This document shows, piece by piece, positions 48,901 to 63,900 of a stretch of DNA of 64,000 nt. The position numbers were made by a program, and so were the translations under genes. The stretch lies in contig NC_079221.1 in NCBI RefSeq assembly GCF_029633865.1, positions 604,501 through 668,500 of the forward strand, in the 5' to 3' direction. Under the pieces are notes generated by a model, which saw only the letters and a program-made list of their open reading frames with translations, was not told the origin of the DNA and did not search any database. Source of the DNA: Lampris incognitus (taxonomy: Eukaryota > Chordata > Actinopteri > Lampriformes > Lampridae). How positions within the stretch are numbered: the first letter of the stretch is position 1; each line of letters begins with the position of its first letter.

Positions 48901-51900
48901 CTCTGTATTACGACCACTCCAGAAATGGTGTTTTCGTTGAGAAACTATCTGCTCGCTCTGAATTACTACCACTCCAGAAAGAGTGTTTTTGTTGAGAAAC
49001 TATCTGCTCGCTCGGAATTACAACCACTCAAGAAACAGTGTTTTTGTTGAGAAACCATCTGCTCACTCCCTATTATGACCACTGCAGAAATGGTGTTTTT
49101 GTTGAGAAACCATCTGCTCACTCCCTATTATGACCACTCCAGAAATGGTGTTTTTGTTGAGAAACCATCTGCTCACTCCCTATTACGACCACTCCAGAAG
49201 TGGTGTTTTTGTTGAGAAACTATCTGCTCGCTATGAATTACCACCACTCCAGAAACAGTGTTTTTGTTGAGAAACTATCTGCTCACTCCATATTGCCACC
49301 ACTCCAGAAACAATGAGAACATTCACAGACATGTTCCAGAAACAGTGTTTTTGTTGAGAAACTATCTGCTCACTCCGTATTACCACCACTCTAGAAACGG
49401 TGTTTTTGTTGAGAAACCATCTGCTCACTCCCTATTATATCCACTCCAGAAATGGTGTTTTTGTTGAGAAACCATCTGCTCACTCCCTATTACGACCACT
49501 CCAGAAATGGTGTTTTTGTTGAGAAACTATCTGCTCGCTCTGAATTACCACCACTCCAGAAACAGTGTTTTTGTTGAGAAGCTATCTGCTCACTCCATAT
49601 TACCACCACTCCAGAAACAATTAGAACATTCACAGACATGTTCCAGAAACAGTGTTTTTGTTGAGAAACCATCTGCTCACTCCCTATTATATCCACTCCA
49701 GAAATGGTGTTTTTGTTGAGAAACCATCTGCTCACTCCCTATTATGACCACTCCAGAAACAATGAGAACATTCACAGACATGTTACAAAAACAGTGTTTT
49801 TGCTGAGAAACTATCTGATCGCTCTGTATTACTACCACTCCAGAAACAGTGTTTTTGCCGAGAAACTATCTGCTCGCTCTGTATTACCACCACTCCAGAA
49901 ATGGTGTTTTTGTTGAGAAACTATCTGCTCACTCCATATTACCACCACTCCAGAAACAGTGTTTTTGTTGAGAAACTATCTGCTCGCTCCGTATTACAAC
50001 CACTCCAGAAACAATGAGAACATTCACAGACATGTTACAGAAACAGTGTTTTTGTTGAGAAAGTATGTGCTTGCTCTGTATTACCACCACTCCAGAAACA
50101 GTGTTTATGCTGAGAAACTATCTGCTCGCTCTGTATTACGACCACTCCAGAAATGGTGTTTTTGTTGAGAAACTATCTGCTCGCTCTGAATTACAACCAA
50201 TCAAGAAACAGTGTTTTTGTTGAGAAACCATCTGCTCACTCCCTATTATGACCACTCCAGAAATGGTGTTTTTGTTGAGAAACCATCTGCTCACTCCCTA
50301 TTATGACCAATCCAGAAATGGTGTTTTTGTTGAGAAACTATGTGCTCGCTCTGAATTACCACCACTCCAAAAACAGTGTTTTTGTTGAGAAACCATCTGC
50401 TCACTCCCTATTATGACCACTCCAGAAATGGTGTTTTTGTTGAGAAACTATCTGCTCGCTCCCTATTACGACCACTCTGGAAACAGTGTTTTTGTTGAGA
50501 AACTATCTGCTCGCTCCGTATTACGACCACTCCAGAAACAATGACAACATTCACAGACATGTTCCAGAAACAGTGTTTTTGTTGAGAAAGTATGTGCTCG
50601 CTCTGTATTACCACCACTCCAGAAACAGTGTTTTTGCTGAGAAACCGTCTGCTCACTCCCTATTATGACCACTCCAGAAATGGTGTTTTTGTTGAGAAAC
50701 CATCTGCTCACTCCCTATTATGACCAATCCAGAAATGGTGTTTTTGTTGAGAAACTATTTGCTCACTCTGAATTACCACCACTCCAAAAAACGGTGTTTT
50801 TGTTGAGAAACTGTCTGCTCGCTCCCTATTACGACCACTCCAGAAACAGTGTTTTTGTTGAGAAAGTATGTGCTTGCTCTGAATTACCACCACTCCAGAA
50901 ACAGTGTTTTTGTTGAGAAACTATCTGCTCACTCCATATTACCACCACTCCAGAAACAATGAGAACATTCACAGACATGTTCCAGAAACAGTGTTTTTGT
51001 TGAGAAACCATCTGCTCACTCCCTATTATATCCACTCCAGAAATGGTGTTTTTGTTGAGAAACCATCTGCTCACTCCCTATTATGACCACTCCAGAAACA
51101 ATGAGAACATTCACAGACATGTTACAGAAACAGTGTTTTTGCTGAGAAACTATCTGATCGCTCTGTATTACTACCACTCCAGAAACAGTGTTTTTGCCGA
51201 GAAACTATCTGCTCGCTCTGTATTACCACCACTCCAGAAATGGTGTTTTTGTTGAGAAACTATCTGCTCACTCCATATTACCACCACTCCAGAAACAGTG
51301 TTTTTGTTGAGAAACTATCTGCTCGCTCCGTATTACAACCACTCCAGAAACAATGAGAACATTCACAGACATGTTACAGAGACTGTGTTTTTGTTGAGAA
51401 AGTATGTGCTTGCTCTGTATTACCACCACTCCAGAAACAGTGTTTATGCTGAGAAACTATCTGCTCGCTCTGTATTACGACCACTCCAGAAATGGTGTTT
51501 TTGTTGAGAAACTATCTGCTCGCTCTGAATTACAACCAATCAAGAAACAGTGTTTTTGTTGAGAAACCATCTGCTCACTCCCTATTATGACCACTCCAGA
51601 AATGGTGTTTTTGTTGAGAAACCATCTGCTCACTCCCTATTATGACCAATCCAGAAATGGTGTTTTTGTTGAGAAACTATGTGCTCGCTCTGAATTACCA
51701 CCACTCCAAAAACAGTGTTTTTGTTGAGAAACGATCTGCTCACTCCCTATTATGACCACTCCAGAAATGGTGTTTTTGTTGAGAAACTATCTGCTCGCTC
51801 CCTATTACGACCACTATGGAAACAGTGTTTTTGTTGAGAAACTATCTGCTCGCTCCGTATTACGACCACTCCAGAAACAATGACAACATTCACAGACATG

Positions 51901-54900
51901 TTCCAGAAACAGTGTTTTTGTTGAGAAAGTATGTGCTCGCTCTGTATTACCACCACTCCAGAAACAGTGTTTTTGCTGAGAAACCGTCTGCTCACTCCCT
52001 ATTATGACCAATCCAGAAATGGTGTTTTTGTTGAGAAACCATCTGCTCACTCCCTATTATGACCAATCCAGAAATGGTGTTTTTGTTGAGAAACTATTTG
52101 CTCACTCTGAATTACCACCACTCCAAAAACGGTGTTTTTGTTGAGAAACTGTCTGCTCGCTCCCTATTACGACCACTCCAGAAACAGTGTTTTCGTTGAG
52201 AAAGTATGTGCTTGCTCTGTATTACCACCACTCCAGAAACAGTGTTTTTGCTGAGAAACTATCTGCTCGCTCTGTATTACGACCACTCCAGAAATGGTGT
52301 TTTTGTTGAGAAACTATCTGCTCGCTCTGTATTACAACCACTCAAGAAACAGTGTTTTTGTTGAGAAACCATCTGCTCACTCCCTATTATGACCACTGCA
52401 GAAATGGTGTTTTTGTTGAGAAACCATCTGCTCACTCCCTATTATGACCACTCCAGAAATGGTGTTTTAGTTGAAAAACCATCTGCTCACTCCCTATTAC
52501 GACCACTCCAGAAATGGTGTTTTTGTTGAGAAACTTTCTGCTCGCTCTGAATTACCATCACTCCAGAAACAGTGTTTTTGTTGAGAAACTATCTGCTGAC
52601 TCCGTATTACCACCACTCTAGAAACGGTGTTTTGTTGAGAAACCATCTGCTCACTCCCTATTATATCCACTCCAGAAATGGTGTTTTTGTTGAGAAACCA
52701 TCTGCTCACTCCCTATTATGACCAATCCAGATATGGTGTTTTTGTTGAGAAACTATGTGCTCGCTCTGAATTACCACCACTCCAAAAAACGGTGTTTTTG
52801 TTGAGAAACTGTCTGCTCGCTCCCTATTACGACCACTCCAGAAACAGTGTTTTTGTTGAGAAAGTATGTGCTTGCTCTGAATTACCACCACTCCAGAAAC
52901 AGTGTTTTTGTTGAGAAACTATCTGCTCACTCCATATTACCACCACTCCAGAAACAATGAGAACATTCACAGACATGTTCCAGAAACAGTGTTTTTGTTG
53001 AGAAACCATCTGCTCACTCCCTATTATATCCACTCCAGAAATGGTGTTTTTGTTGAGAAACCATCTGCTCACTCCCTATTATGACCACTCCAGAAACAAT
53101 GAGAACATTCACAGACATGTTACAGAAACAGTGTTTTTGCTGAGAAACTATCTGATCGCTCTGTATTACTACCACTCCAGAAACAGTGTTTTTGCCGAGA
53201 AACTATCTGCTCGCTCTGTATTACCACCACTCCAGAAATGGTGTTTTTGTTGAGAAACTATCTGCTCACTCCATATTACCACCACTCCAGAAACAGTGTT
53301 TTTGTTGAGAAACTATCTGCTCGCTCCGTATTACAACCACTCCAGAAACAATGAGAACATTCACAGACATGTTACAGAGACTGTGTTTTTGTTGAGAAAG
53401 TATGTGCTTGCTCTGTATTACCACCACTCCAGAAACAGTGTTTATGCTGAGAAACTATCTGCTCGCTCTGTATTACGACCACTCCAGAAATGGTGTTTTT
53501 GTTGAGAAACTATCTGCTCGCTCTGAATTACAACCAATCAAGAAACAGTGTTTTTGTTGAGAAACCATCTGCTCACTCCCTATTATGACCACTCCAGAAA
53601 TGGTGTTTTTGTTGAGAAACCATCTGCTCACTCCCTATTATGACCAATCCAGAAATGGTGTTTTTGTTGAGAAACTATGTGCTCGCTCTGAATTACCACC
53701 ACTCCAAAAACAGTGTTTTTGTTGAGAAACGATCTGCTCACTCCCTATTATGACCACTCCAGAAATGGTGTTTTTGTTGAGAAACTATCTGCTCGCTCCC
53801 TATTACGACCACTATGGAAACAGTGTTTTTGTTGAGAAACTATCTGCTCGCTCCGTATTACGACCACTCCAGAAACAATGACAACATTCACAGACATGTT
53901 CCAGAAACAGTGTTTTTGTTGAGAAAGTATGTGCTCGCTCTGTATTACCACCACTCCAGAAACAGTGTTTTTGCTGAGAAACCGTCTGCTCACTCCCTAT
54001 TATGACCAATCCAGAAATGGTGTTTTTGTTGAGAAACCATCTGCTCACTCCCTATTATGACCAATCCAGAAATGGTGTTTTTGTTGAGAAACTATTTGCT
54101 CACTCTGAATTACCACCACTCCAAAAACGGTGTTTTTGTTGAGAAACTGTCTGCTCGCTCCCTATTACGACCACTCCAGAAACAGTGTTTTCGTTGAGAA
54201 AGTATGTGCTTGCTCTGTATTACCACCACTCCAGAAACAGTGTTTTTGCTGAGAAACTATCTGCTCGCTCTGTATTACGACCACTCCAGAAATGGTGTTT
54301 TTGTTGAGAAACTATCTGCTCGCTCTGTATTACAACCACTCAAGAAACAGTGTTTTTGTTGAGAAACCATCTGCTCACTCCCTATTATGACCACTGCAGA
54401 AATGGTGTTTTTGTTGAGAAACCATCTGCTCACTCCCTATTATGACCACTCCAGAAATGGTGTTTTAGTTGAAAAACCATCTGCTCACTCCCTATTACGA
54501 CCACTCCAGAAATGGTGTTTTTGTTGAGAAACTTTCTGCTCGCTCTGAATTACCATCACTCCAGAAACAGTGTTTTTGTTGAGAAACTATCTGCTGACTC
54601 CGTATTACCACCACTCTAGAAACGGTGTTTTGTTGAGAAACCATCTGCTCACTCCCTATTATATCCACTCCAGAAATGGTGTTTTTGTTGAGAAACCATC
54701 TGCTCACTCCCTATTATGACCAATCCAGATATGGTGTTTTTGTTGAGAAACTATGTGCTCGCTCTGAATTACCACCACTCCAAAAACAGTGTTTTTGTTG
54801 AGAAACTATCTGCTCGCTCCCTATTACGACCACTCCAGAAACAGTGTTTTTGTTGAGAAACTATCTGCTCACTCCATATTACCACCACTCCAGAAACAAT

Positions 54901-57900
54901 GAGAACATTCACAGACATGTTCCAGAAACAGTGTTTTTGTTGAGAAAGTATGTGCTCGCTCTGTATTACCACCACTCCAGAAACAGTGTTTTTGCTGAGA
55001 AACCGTCCGCTCACTCCCTATTATGACCACTCCAGAAATGGTGTTTTTGTTGAGAAACCATCTGCTCACTCCCTATTATGACCACTCCAGAAATGGTGTT
55101 TTTGTTGAGAAACCATCTGCTCACTCCCTATTATGACCAATCCAGAAATGGTGTTTTTGTTGAGAAACTATGTGCTCGCTCTGAATTACCACCACTCCAA
55201 AAACGGTGTTTTTGTTGAGAAACTATCTGCTCGCTCCCTATTACGACCACTCCAGAAACAGTGTTTTTGTTGAGAAACTATCTGCTCGCTCCGTCTTACG
55301 ACCACTCCAGAAGCAATGAGAACATTCACAGACATGTTACAGAAACAGTGTTTTTGTTGAGAAAGTATGTGCTTGCTCTGTATTACCACCACTCCAGAAA
55401 CAGTGTTTTTGTTGAGAAACTATCTGCTCGCTCTGAATTACCACCACTCCAGAAAGAGTGTTTTTGTTGAGAAACTATCTGCTCGCTCTGTATTACAACC
55501 ACTCAAGAAACAGTGTTTTTGTTGAGAAACCGTCTGCTCACTCCCTATTATGACCACTCCAGAAATGGTGTTTTTGTTGAGAAACCATCTGCTCACTCCC
55601 TATTATGACCACTCCAGAAATGGTGTTTTTTTGAGAAACCATCTGCTCACTCCCTATTATGACCACTCCAGAAATGGTGTTTTTGTTGAGAAACCATCTG
55701 CTCACTCCCTATTACGACCACTCCAGAAATGGTGTTTTTGTTGAGAAACCATCTGCTCACTCCCTATTACGACCACTCCTGAAATGGTGTTTTTGTTGAG
55801 AAACTATCTGCTCGCTCTGAATTACCACCACTCCAGAAACAGTGTTTTTGTTGAGAAACTATCTGCTCACTCCATATTACCACCACTCCAGAAACAATGA
55901 GAACATTCACAGACATGTTCCAGAAACAGTGTTTTTGTTGAGAAAATATCTGCTCACTCCGTATTGCCACCACTCTAGAAACGGTGTTTTGTTGAGAAAC
56001 TATCTGCTCGCTCCCTATTACGACCACTCCAGAAACAGTGTTTTTGTTGAGAAACTATCTGCTCACTCCATATTACCACCACTCCAGAAACAATGAGAAC
56101 ATTCACAGACATGTTCCAGAAATTGTGTTTTTGTTGAGAAAGTATGTGCTCGCTCTGTATTACCACCACTCCAGAAACAGTGTTTTTGCTGAGAAACCGT
56201 CTGCTCACTCCCTATTATGACCACTCCAGAAATGGTGTTTTTGTTGAGAAACTTTCTGCTCGCTCTGAATTACCACCACTCCAGAAACAGTGTTTTTGTT
56301 GAGAAACTATCTGCTCACTCCCTATTATATCCACTCCAGAAATGGTGTTTTTGTTGATAAACCATCTGCTCACTCCCTATTATGACCAATCCAGATATGG
56401 TGTTTTTGTTGAGAAACTATGTGCTCGCTCTGAATTACCACCACTCCAAAAACAGTGTTTTTGTTGAGAAACTATCTGCTCGCTCCCTATTACGACCACT
56501 CCAGAAACAGTGTTTTTGTTGAGAAACTATCTGCTCACTCCATATTACCACCACTCCAGAAACAATGAGAACATTCACAGACATGTTCCAGAAACAGTGT
56601 TTTTGTTGAGAAAGTATGTGCTCGCTCTGTATTACCACCACTCCAGAAACAGTGTTTTTGTTGAGAAACTATCTGCTCGCTCTGTATTACAACCACTCAA
56701 GAAACAGTGTTTTTGTTGAGAAACCGTCTGCTCACTCCCTATTATGACCATTCAAGAAATGGTGTTTTTGTTGAGAAACCATCTGCTCACTCCCTATTAT
56801 GACCACTCCAGAAATGGTGTTTTTTTGAGAAACCATCTGCTCACTCCCTATTATGACCACTCCAGAAATGGTGTTTTTGTTGAGAAACCATCTGCTCACT
56901 CCCTATTATGACCACTCCAGAAATGGTGTTTTTGTTGAGAAACCATCTGCTCACTCCCTATTACGACCACTCCTGAAATGGTGTTTTTGTTGAGAAACTA
57001 TCTGCTCGCTCTGAATTACCACCACTCCAGAAACAGTGTTTTTGTTGAGAAACTATCTGCTCACTCCATATTACCACCACTCCAGAAACAATGAGAACAT
57101 TCACAGACATGTTCCAGAAACAGTGTTTTTGTTGAGAAAATATCTGCTCACTCCGTATTGCCACCACTCTAGAAACGGTGTTTTGTTGAGAAACTATCTG
57201 CTCGCTCCCTATTACGACCACTCCAGAAACAGTGTTTTTGTTGAGAAACTATCTGCTCACTCCATATTACCACCACTCCAGAAACAATGAGAACATTCAC
57301 AGACATGTTCCAGAAACAGTGTTTTTGTTGAGAAAGTATGTGCTCGCTCTGTATTACCACCACTCCAGAAACAGTGTTTTTGCTGAGAAACCGTCTGCTC
57401 ACTCCCTATTATGACCACTCCAGAAATGGTGTTTTTGTTGAGAAACTTTCTGCTCGCTCTGAATTACCACCACTCCAGAAACAGTGTTTTTGTTGAGAAA
57501 CTATCTGCTCACTCCGTATTACCACCACTCTAGAAACGGTGTTTTGTTGAGAAACCATCTGCTCACTGCCTATTATATCCACTCCAGAAATGGTGTTTTT
57601 GTTGAGAAACCATCTGCTCACTCCCTATTATGACCAATCCAGATATGGTGTTTTTGTTGAGAAACTATGTGCTCGCTCTGAATTACCACCACTCCAAAAA
57701 CAGTGTTTTTGTTGAGAAACCATCTGCTCACTCCCTATTATGACCACTCCAGAAACAGTGTTTTTGTTGAGAAACTATCTGCTCACTCCATATTACCACC
57801 ACTCCAGAAACAATGAGAACATTCACAGACATGTTCCAGAAACAGTGTTTTTGTTGAGAAAGTATGTGCTCGCTCTGTATTACCACCACTCCAGAAACAG

Positions 57901-60900
57901 TGTTTTTGCTGAGAAACCGTCCGCTCACTCCCTATTATGACCACTCCAGAAATGGTGTTTTTGTTGAGAAACCATCTGCTCACTCCCTATTATGACCACT
58001 CCAGAAATGGTGTTTTTGTTGAGAAACCATCTGCTCACTCCCTATTATGACCAATCCAGAAATGGTGTTTTTGTTGAGAAACTATGTGCTCGCTCTGAAT
58101 TACCACCACTCCAAAAACGGTGTTTTTGTTGAGAAACTATCTGCTCGCTCCCTGTTACGACCACTCCAGAAACAGTGTTTTTGTTGAGAAACTATCTGCT
58201 CGCTCCGTCTTACGACCACTCCAGAAACAATGAGAACATTCACAGACATGTTACAGAAACAGTGTTTTTGTTGAGAAAGTATGTGCTTGCTCTGTATTAC
58301 CACCACTCCAGAAACAGTGTTTTTGTTGAGAAACTATCTGCTCGCTCTGAATTACCACCACTCCAGAAAGAGTGTTTTTGTTGAGAAACTATCTGCTCGC
58401 TCTGTATTACAACCACTCAAGAAACAGTGTTTTTGTTGAGAAACCGTCTGCTCACTCCCTATTATGACCACTCCAGAAATTGTGTTTTTGTTGAGAAACC
58501 ATCTGCTCACTCCCTATTATGACCACTCCAGAAATGGTGTTTTTTTGAGAAACCATCTGCTCACTCCCTATTATGACCAATCCAGAAATGGTGTTTTTGT
58601 TGAGAAACTATGTGCTCGCTCTGAATTACCACCACTCCAAAAACAGTGTTTTTGTTGAGAAACGATCTGCTCACTCCCTATTATGACCACTCCAGAAATG
58701 GTGTTTTTGTTGAGAAACTATCTGCTCGCTCCCTATTACGACCACTATGGAAACAGTGTTTTTGTTGAGAAACTATCTGCTCGCTCCGTATTACGACCAC
58801 TCCAGAAACAATGACAACATTCACAGACATGTTCCAGAAACAGTGTTTTTGTTGAGAAAGTATGTGCTCGCTCTGTATTACCACCACTCCAGAAACAGTG
58901 TTTTTGCTGAGAAACCGTCTGCTCACTCCCTATTATGACCAATCCAGAAATGGTGTTTTTGTTGAGAAACCATCTGCTCACTCCCTATTATGACCAATCC
59001 AGAAATGGTGTTTTTGTTGAGAAACTATTTGCTCACTCTGAATTACCACCACTCCAAAAACGGTGTTTTTGTTGAGAAACTGTCTGCTCGCTCCCTATTA
59101 CGACCACTCCAGAAACAGTGTTTTCGTTGAGAAAGTATGTGCTTGCTCTGTATTACCACCACTCCAGAAACAGTGTTTTTGCTGAGAAACTATCTGCTCG
59201 CTCTGTATTACGACCACTCCAGAAATGGTGTTTTTGTTGAGAAACTATCTGCTCGCTCTGTATTACAACCACTCAAGAAACAGTGTTTTTGTTGAGAAAC
59301 CATCTGCTCACTCCCTATTATGACCACTGCAGAAATGGTGTTTTTGTTGAGAAACCATCTGCTCACTCCCTATTATGACCACTCCAGAAATGGTGTTTTA
59401 GTTGAAAAACCATCTGCTCACTCCCTATTACGACCACTCCAGAAATGGTGTTTTTGTTGAGAAACTTTCTGCTCGCTCTGAATTACCATCACTCCAGAAA
59501 CAGTGTTTTTGTTGAGAAACTATCTGCTGACTCCGTATTACCACCACTCTAGAAACGGTGTTTTGTTGAGAAACCATCTGCTCACTCCCTATTATATCCA
59601 CTCCAGAAATGGTGTTTTTGTTGAGAAACCATCTGCTCACTCCCTATTATGACCAATCCAGATATGGTGTTTTTGTTGAGAAACTATGTGCTCGCTCTGA
59701 ATTACCACCACTCCAAAAAACGGTGTTTTTGTTGAGAAACTGTCTGCTCGCTCCCTATTACGACCACTCCAGAAACAGTGTTTTTGTTGAGAAAGTATGT
59801 GCTTGCTCTGAATTACCACCACTCCAGAAACAGTGTTTTTGTTGAGAAACTATCTGCTCACTCCATATTACCACCACTCCAGAAACAATGAGAACATTCA
59901 CAGACATGTTCCAGAAACAGTGTTTTTGTTGAGAAACCATCTGCTCACTCCCTATTATATCCACTCCAGAAATGGTGTTTTTGTTGAGAAACCATCTGCT
60001 CACTCCCTATTATGACCACTCCAGAAACAATGAGAACATTCACAGACATGTTACAGAAACAGTGTTTTTGCTGAGAAACTATCTGATCGCTCTGTATTAC
60101 TACCACTCCAGAAACAGTGTTTTTGCCGAGAAACTATCTGCTCGCTCTGTATTACCACCACTCCAGAAATGGTGTTTTTGTTGAGAAACTATCTGCTCAC
60201 TCCATATTACCACCACTCCAGAAACAGTGTTTTTGTTGAGAAACTATCTGCTCGCTCCGTATTACAACCACTCCAGAAACAATGAGAACATTCACAGACA
60301 TGTTACAGAGACTGTGTTTTTGTTGAGAAAGTATGTGCTTGCTCTGTATTACCACCACTCCAGAAACAGTGTTTATGCTGAGAAACTATCTGCTCGCTCT
60401 GTATTACGACCACTCCAGAAATGGTGTTTTTGTTGAGAAACTATCTGCTCGCTCTGAATTACAACCAATCAAGAAACAGTGTTTTTGTTGAGAAACCATC
60501 TGCTCACTCCCTATTATGACCACTCCAGAAATGGTGTTTTTGTTGAGAAACCATCTGCTCACTCCCTATTATGACCAATCCAGAAATGGTGTTTTTGTTG
60601 AGAAACTATGTGCTCGCTCTGAATTACCACCACTCCAAAAACAGTGTTTTTGTTGAGAAACGATCTGCTCACTCCCTATTATGACCACTCCAGAAATGGT
60701 GTTTTTGTTGAGAAACTATCTGCTCGCTCCCTATTACGACCACTATGGAAACAGTGTTTTTGTTGAGAAACTATCTGCTCGCTCCGTATTACGACCACTC
60801 CAGAAACAATGACAACATTCACAGACATGTTCCAGAAACAGTGTTTTTGTTGAGAAAGTATGTGCTCGCTCTGTATTACCACCACTCCAGAAACAGTGTT

Positions 60901-63900
60901 TTTGCTGAGAAACCGTCTGCTCACTCCCTATTATGACCAATCCAGAAATGGTGTTTTTGTTGAGAAACCATCTGCTCACTCCCTATTATGACCAATCCAG
61001 AAATGGTGTTTTTGTTGAGAAACTATTTGCTCACTCTGAATTACCACCACTCCAAAAACGGTGTTTTTGTTGAGAAACTGTCTGCTCGCTCCCTATTACG
61101 ACCACTCCAGAAACAGTGTTTTCGTTGAGAAAGTATGTGCTTGCTCTGTATTACCACCACTCCAGAAACAGTGTTTTTGCTGAGAAACTATCTGCTCGCT
61201 CTGTATTACGACCACTCCAGAAATGGTGTTTTTGTTGAGAAACTATCTGCTCGCTCTGTATTACAACCACTCAAGAAACAGTGTTTTTGTTGAGAAACCA
61301 TCTGCTCACTCCCTATTATGACCACTGCAGAAATGGTGTTTTTGTTGAGAAACCATCTGCTCACTCCCTATTATGACCACTCCAGAAATGGTGTTTTAGT
61401 TGAAAAACCATCTGCTCACTCCCTATTACGACCACTCCAGAAATGGTGTTTTTGTTGAGAAACTTTCTGCTCGCTCTGAATTACCATCACTCCAGAAACA
61501 GTGTTTTTGTTGAGAAACTATCTGCTGACTCCGTATTACCACCACTCTAGAAACGGTGTTTTGTTGAGAAACCATCTGCTCACTCCCTATTATATCCACT
61601 CCAGAAATGGTGTTTTTGTTGAGAAACCATCTGCTCACTCCCTATTATGACCAATCCAGATATGGTGTTTTTGTTGAGAAACTATGTGCTCGCTCTGAAT
61701 TACCACCACTCCAAAAACAGTGTTTTTGTTGAGAAACTATCTGCTCGCTCCCTATTACGACCACTCCAGAAACAGTGTTTTTGTTGAGAAACTATCTGCT
61801 CACTCCATATTACCACCACTCCAGAAACAATGAGAACATTCACAGACATGTTCCAGAAACAGTGTTTTTGTTGAGAAAGTATGTGCTCGCTCTGTATTAC
61901 CACCACTCCAGAAACAGTGTTTTTGCTGAGAAACCGTCCGCTCACTCCCTATTATGACCACTCCAGAAATGGTGTTTTTGTTGAGAAACCATCTGCTCAC
62001 TCCCTATTATGACCACTCCAGAAATGGTGTTTTTGTTGAGAAACCATCTGCTCACTCCCTATTATGACCAATCCAGAAATGGTGTTTTTGTTGAGAAACT
62101 ATGTGCTCGCTCTGAATTACCACCACTCCAAAAACGGTGTTTTTGTTGAGAAACTATCTGCTCGCTCCCTATTACGACCACTCCAGAAACAGTGTTTTTG
62201 TTGAGAAACTATCTGCTCGCTCCGTCTTACGACCACTCCAGAAGCAATGAGAACATTCACAGACATGTTACAGAAACAGTGTTTTTGTTGAGAAAGTATG
62301 TGCTTGCTCTGTATTACCACCACTCCAGAAACAGTGTTTTTGTTGAGAAACTATCTGCTCGCTCTGAATTACCACCACTCCAGAAAGAGTGTTTTTGTTG
62401 AGAAACTATCTGCTCGCTCTGTATTACAACCACTCAAGAAACAGTGTTTTTGTTGAGAAACCGTCTGCTCACTCCCTATTATGACCACTCCAGAAATGGT
62501 GTTTTTGTTGAGAAACCATCTGCTCACTCCCTATTATGACCACTCCAGAAATGGTGTTTTTTTGAGAAACCATCTGCTCACTCCCTATTATGACCACTCC
62601 AGAAATGGTGTTTTTGTTGAGAAACCATCTGCTCACTCCCTATTACGACCACTCCAGAAATGGTGTTTTTGTTGAGAAACCATCTGCTCACTCCCTATTA
62701 CGACCACTCCTGAAATGGTGTTTTTGTTGAGAAACTATCTGCTCGCTCTGAATTACCACCACTCCAGAAACAGTGTTTTTGTTGAGAAACTATCTGCTCA
62801 CTCCATATTACCACCACTCCAGAAACAATGAGAACATTCACAGACATGTTCCAGAAACAGTGTTTTTGTTGAGAAAATATCTGCTCACTCCGTATTGCCA
62901 CCACTCTAGAAACGGTGTTTTGTTGAGAAACTATCTGCTCGCTCCCTATTACGACCACTCCAGAAACAGTGTTTTTGTTGAGAAACTATCTGCTCACTCC
63001 ATATTACCACCACTCCAGAAACAATGAGAACATTCACAGACATGTTCCAGAAATTGTGTTTTTGTTGAGAAAGTATGTGCTCGCTCTGTATTACCACCAC
63101 TCCAGAAACAGTGTTTTTGCTGAGAAACCGTCTGCTCACTCCCTATTATGACCACTCCAGAAATGGTGTTTTTGTTGAGAAACTTTCTGCTCGCTCTGAA
63201 TTACCACCACTCCAGAAACAGTGTTTTTGTTGAGAAACTATCTGCTCACTCCCTATTATATCCACTCCAGAAATGGTGTTTTTGTTGATAAACCATCTGC
63301 TCACTCCCTATTATGACCAATCCAGATATGGTGTTTTTGTTGAGAAACTATGTGCTCGCTCTGAATTACCACCACTCCAAAAACAGTGTTTTTGTTGAGA
63401 AACTATCTGCTCGCTCCCTATTACGACCACTCCAGAAACAGTGTTTTTGTTGAGAAACTATCTGCTCACTCCATATTACCACCACTCCAGAAACAATGAG
63501 AACATTCACAGACATGTTCCAGAAACAGTGTTTTTGTTGAGAAAGTATGTGCTCGCTCTGTATTACCACCACTCCAGAAACAGTGTTTTTGTTGAGAAAC
63601 TATCTGCTCGCTCTGTATTACAACCACTCAAGAAACAGTGTTTTTGTTGAGAAACCGTCTGCTCACTCCCTATTATGACCATTCAAGAAATGGTGTTTTT
63701 GTTGAGAAACCATCTGCTCACTCCCTATTATGACCACTCCAGAAATGGTGTTTTTTTGAGAAACCATCTGCTCACTCCCTATTATGACCACTCCAGAAAT
63801 GGTGTTTTTGTTGAGAAACCATCTGCTCACTCCCTATTATGACCACTCCAGAAATGGTGTTTTTGTTGAGAAACCATCTGCTCACTCCCTATTACGACCA

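Noticed and set aside
43035..63650. Dozens of 60-86-codon frames (FLLRNYLLAPYYDHSRN-type) in the 55-bp array
   Set aside because: All are frame-rotated translations of one DNA repeat, on both strands, with no conservation beyond the DNA identity.
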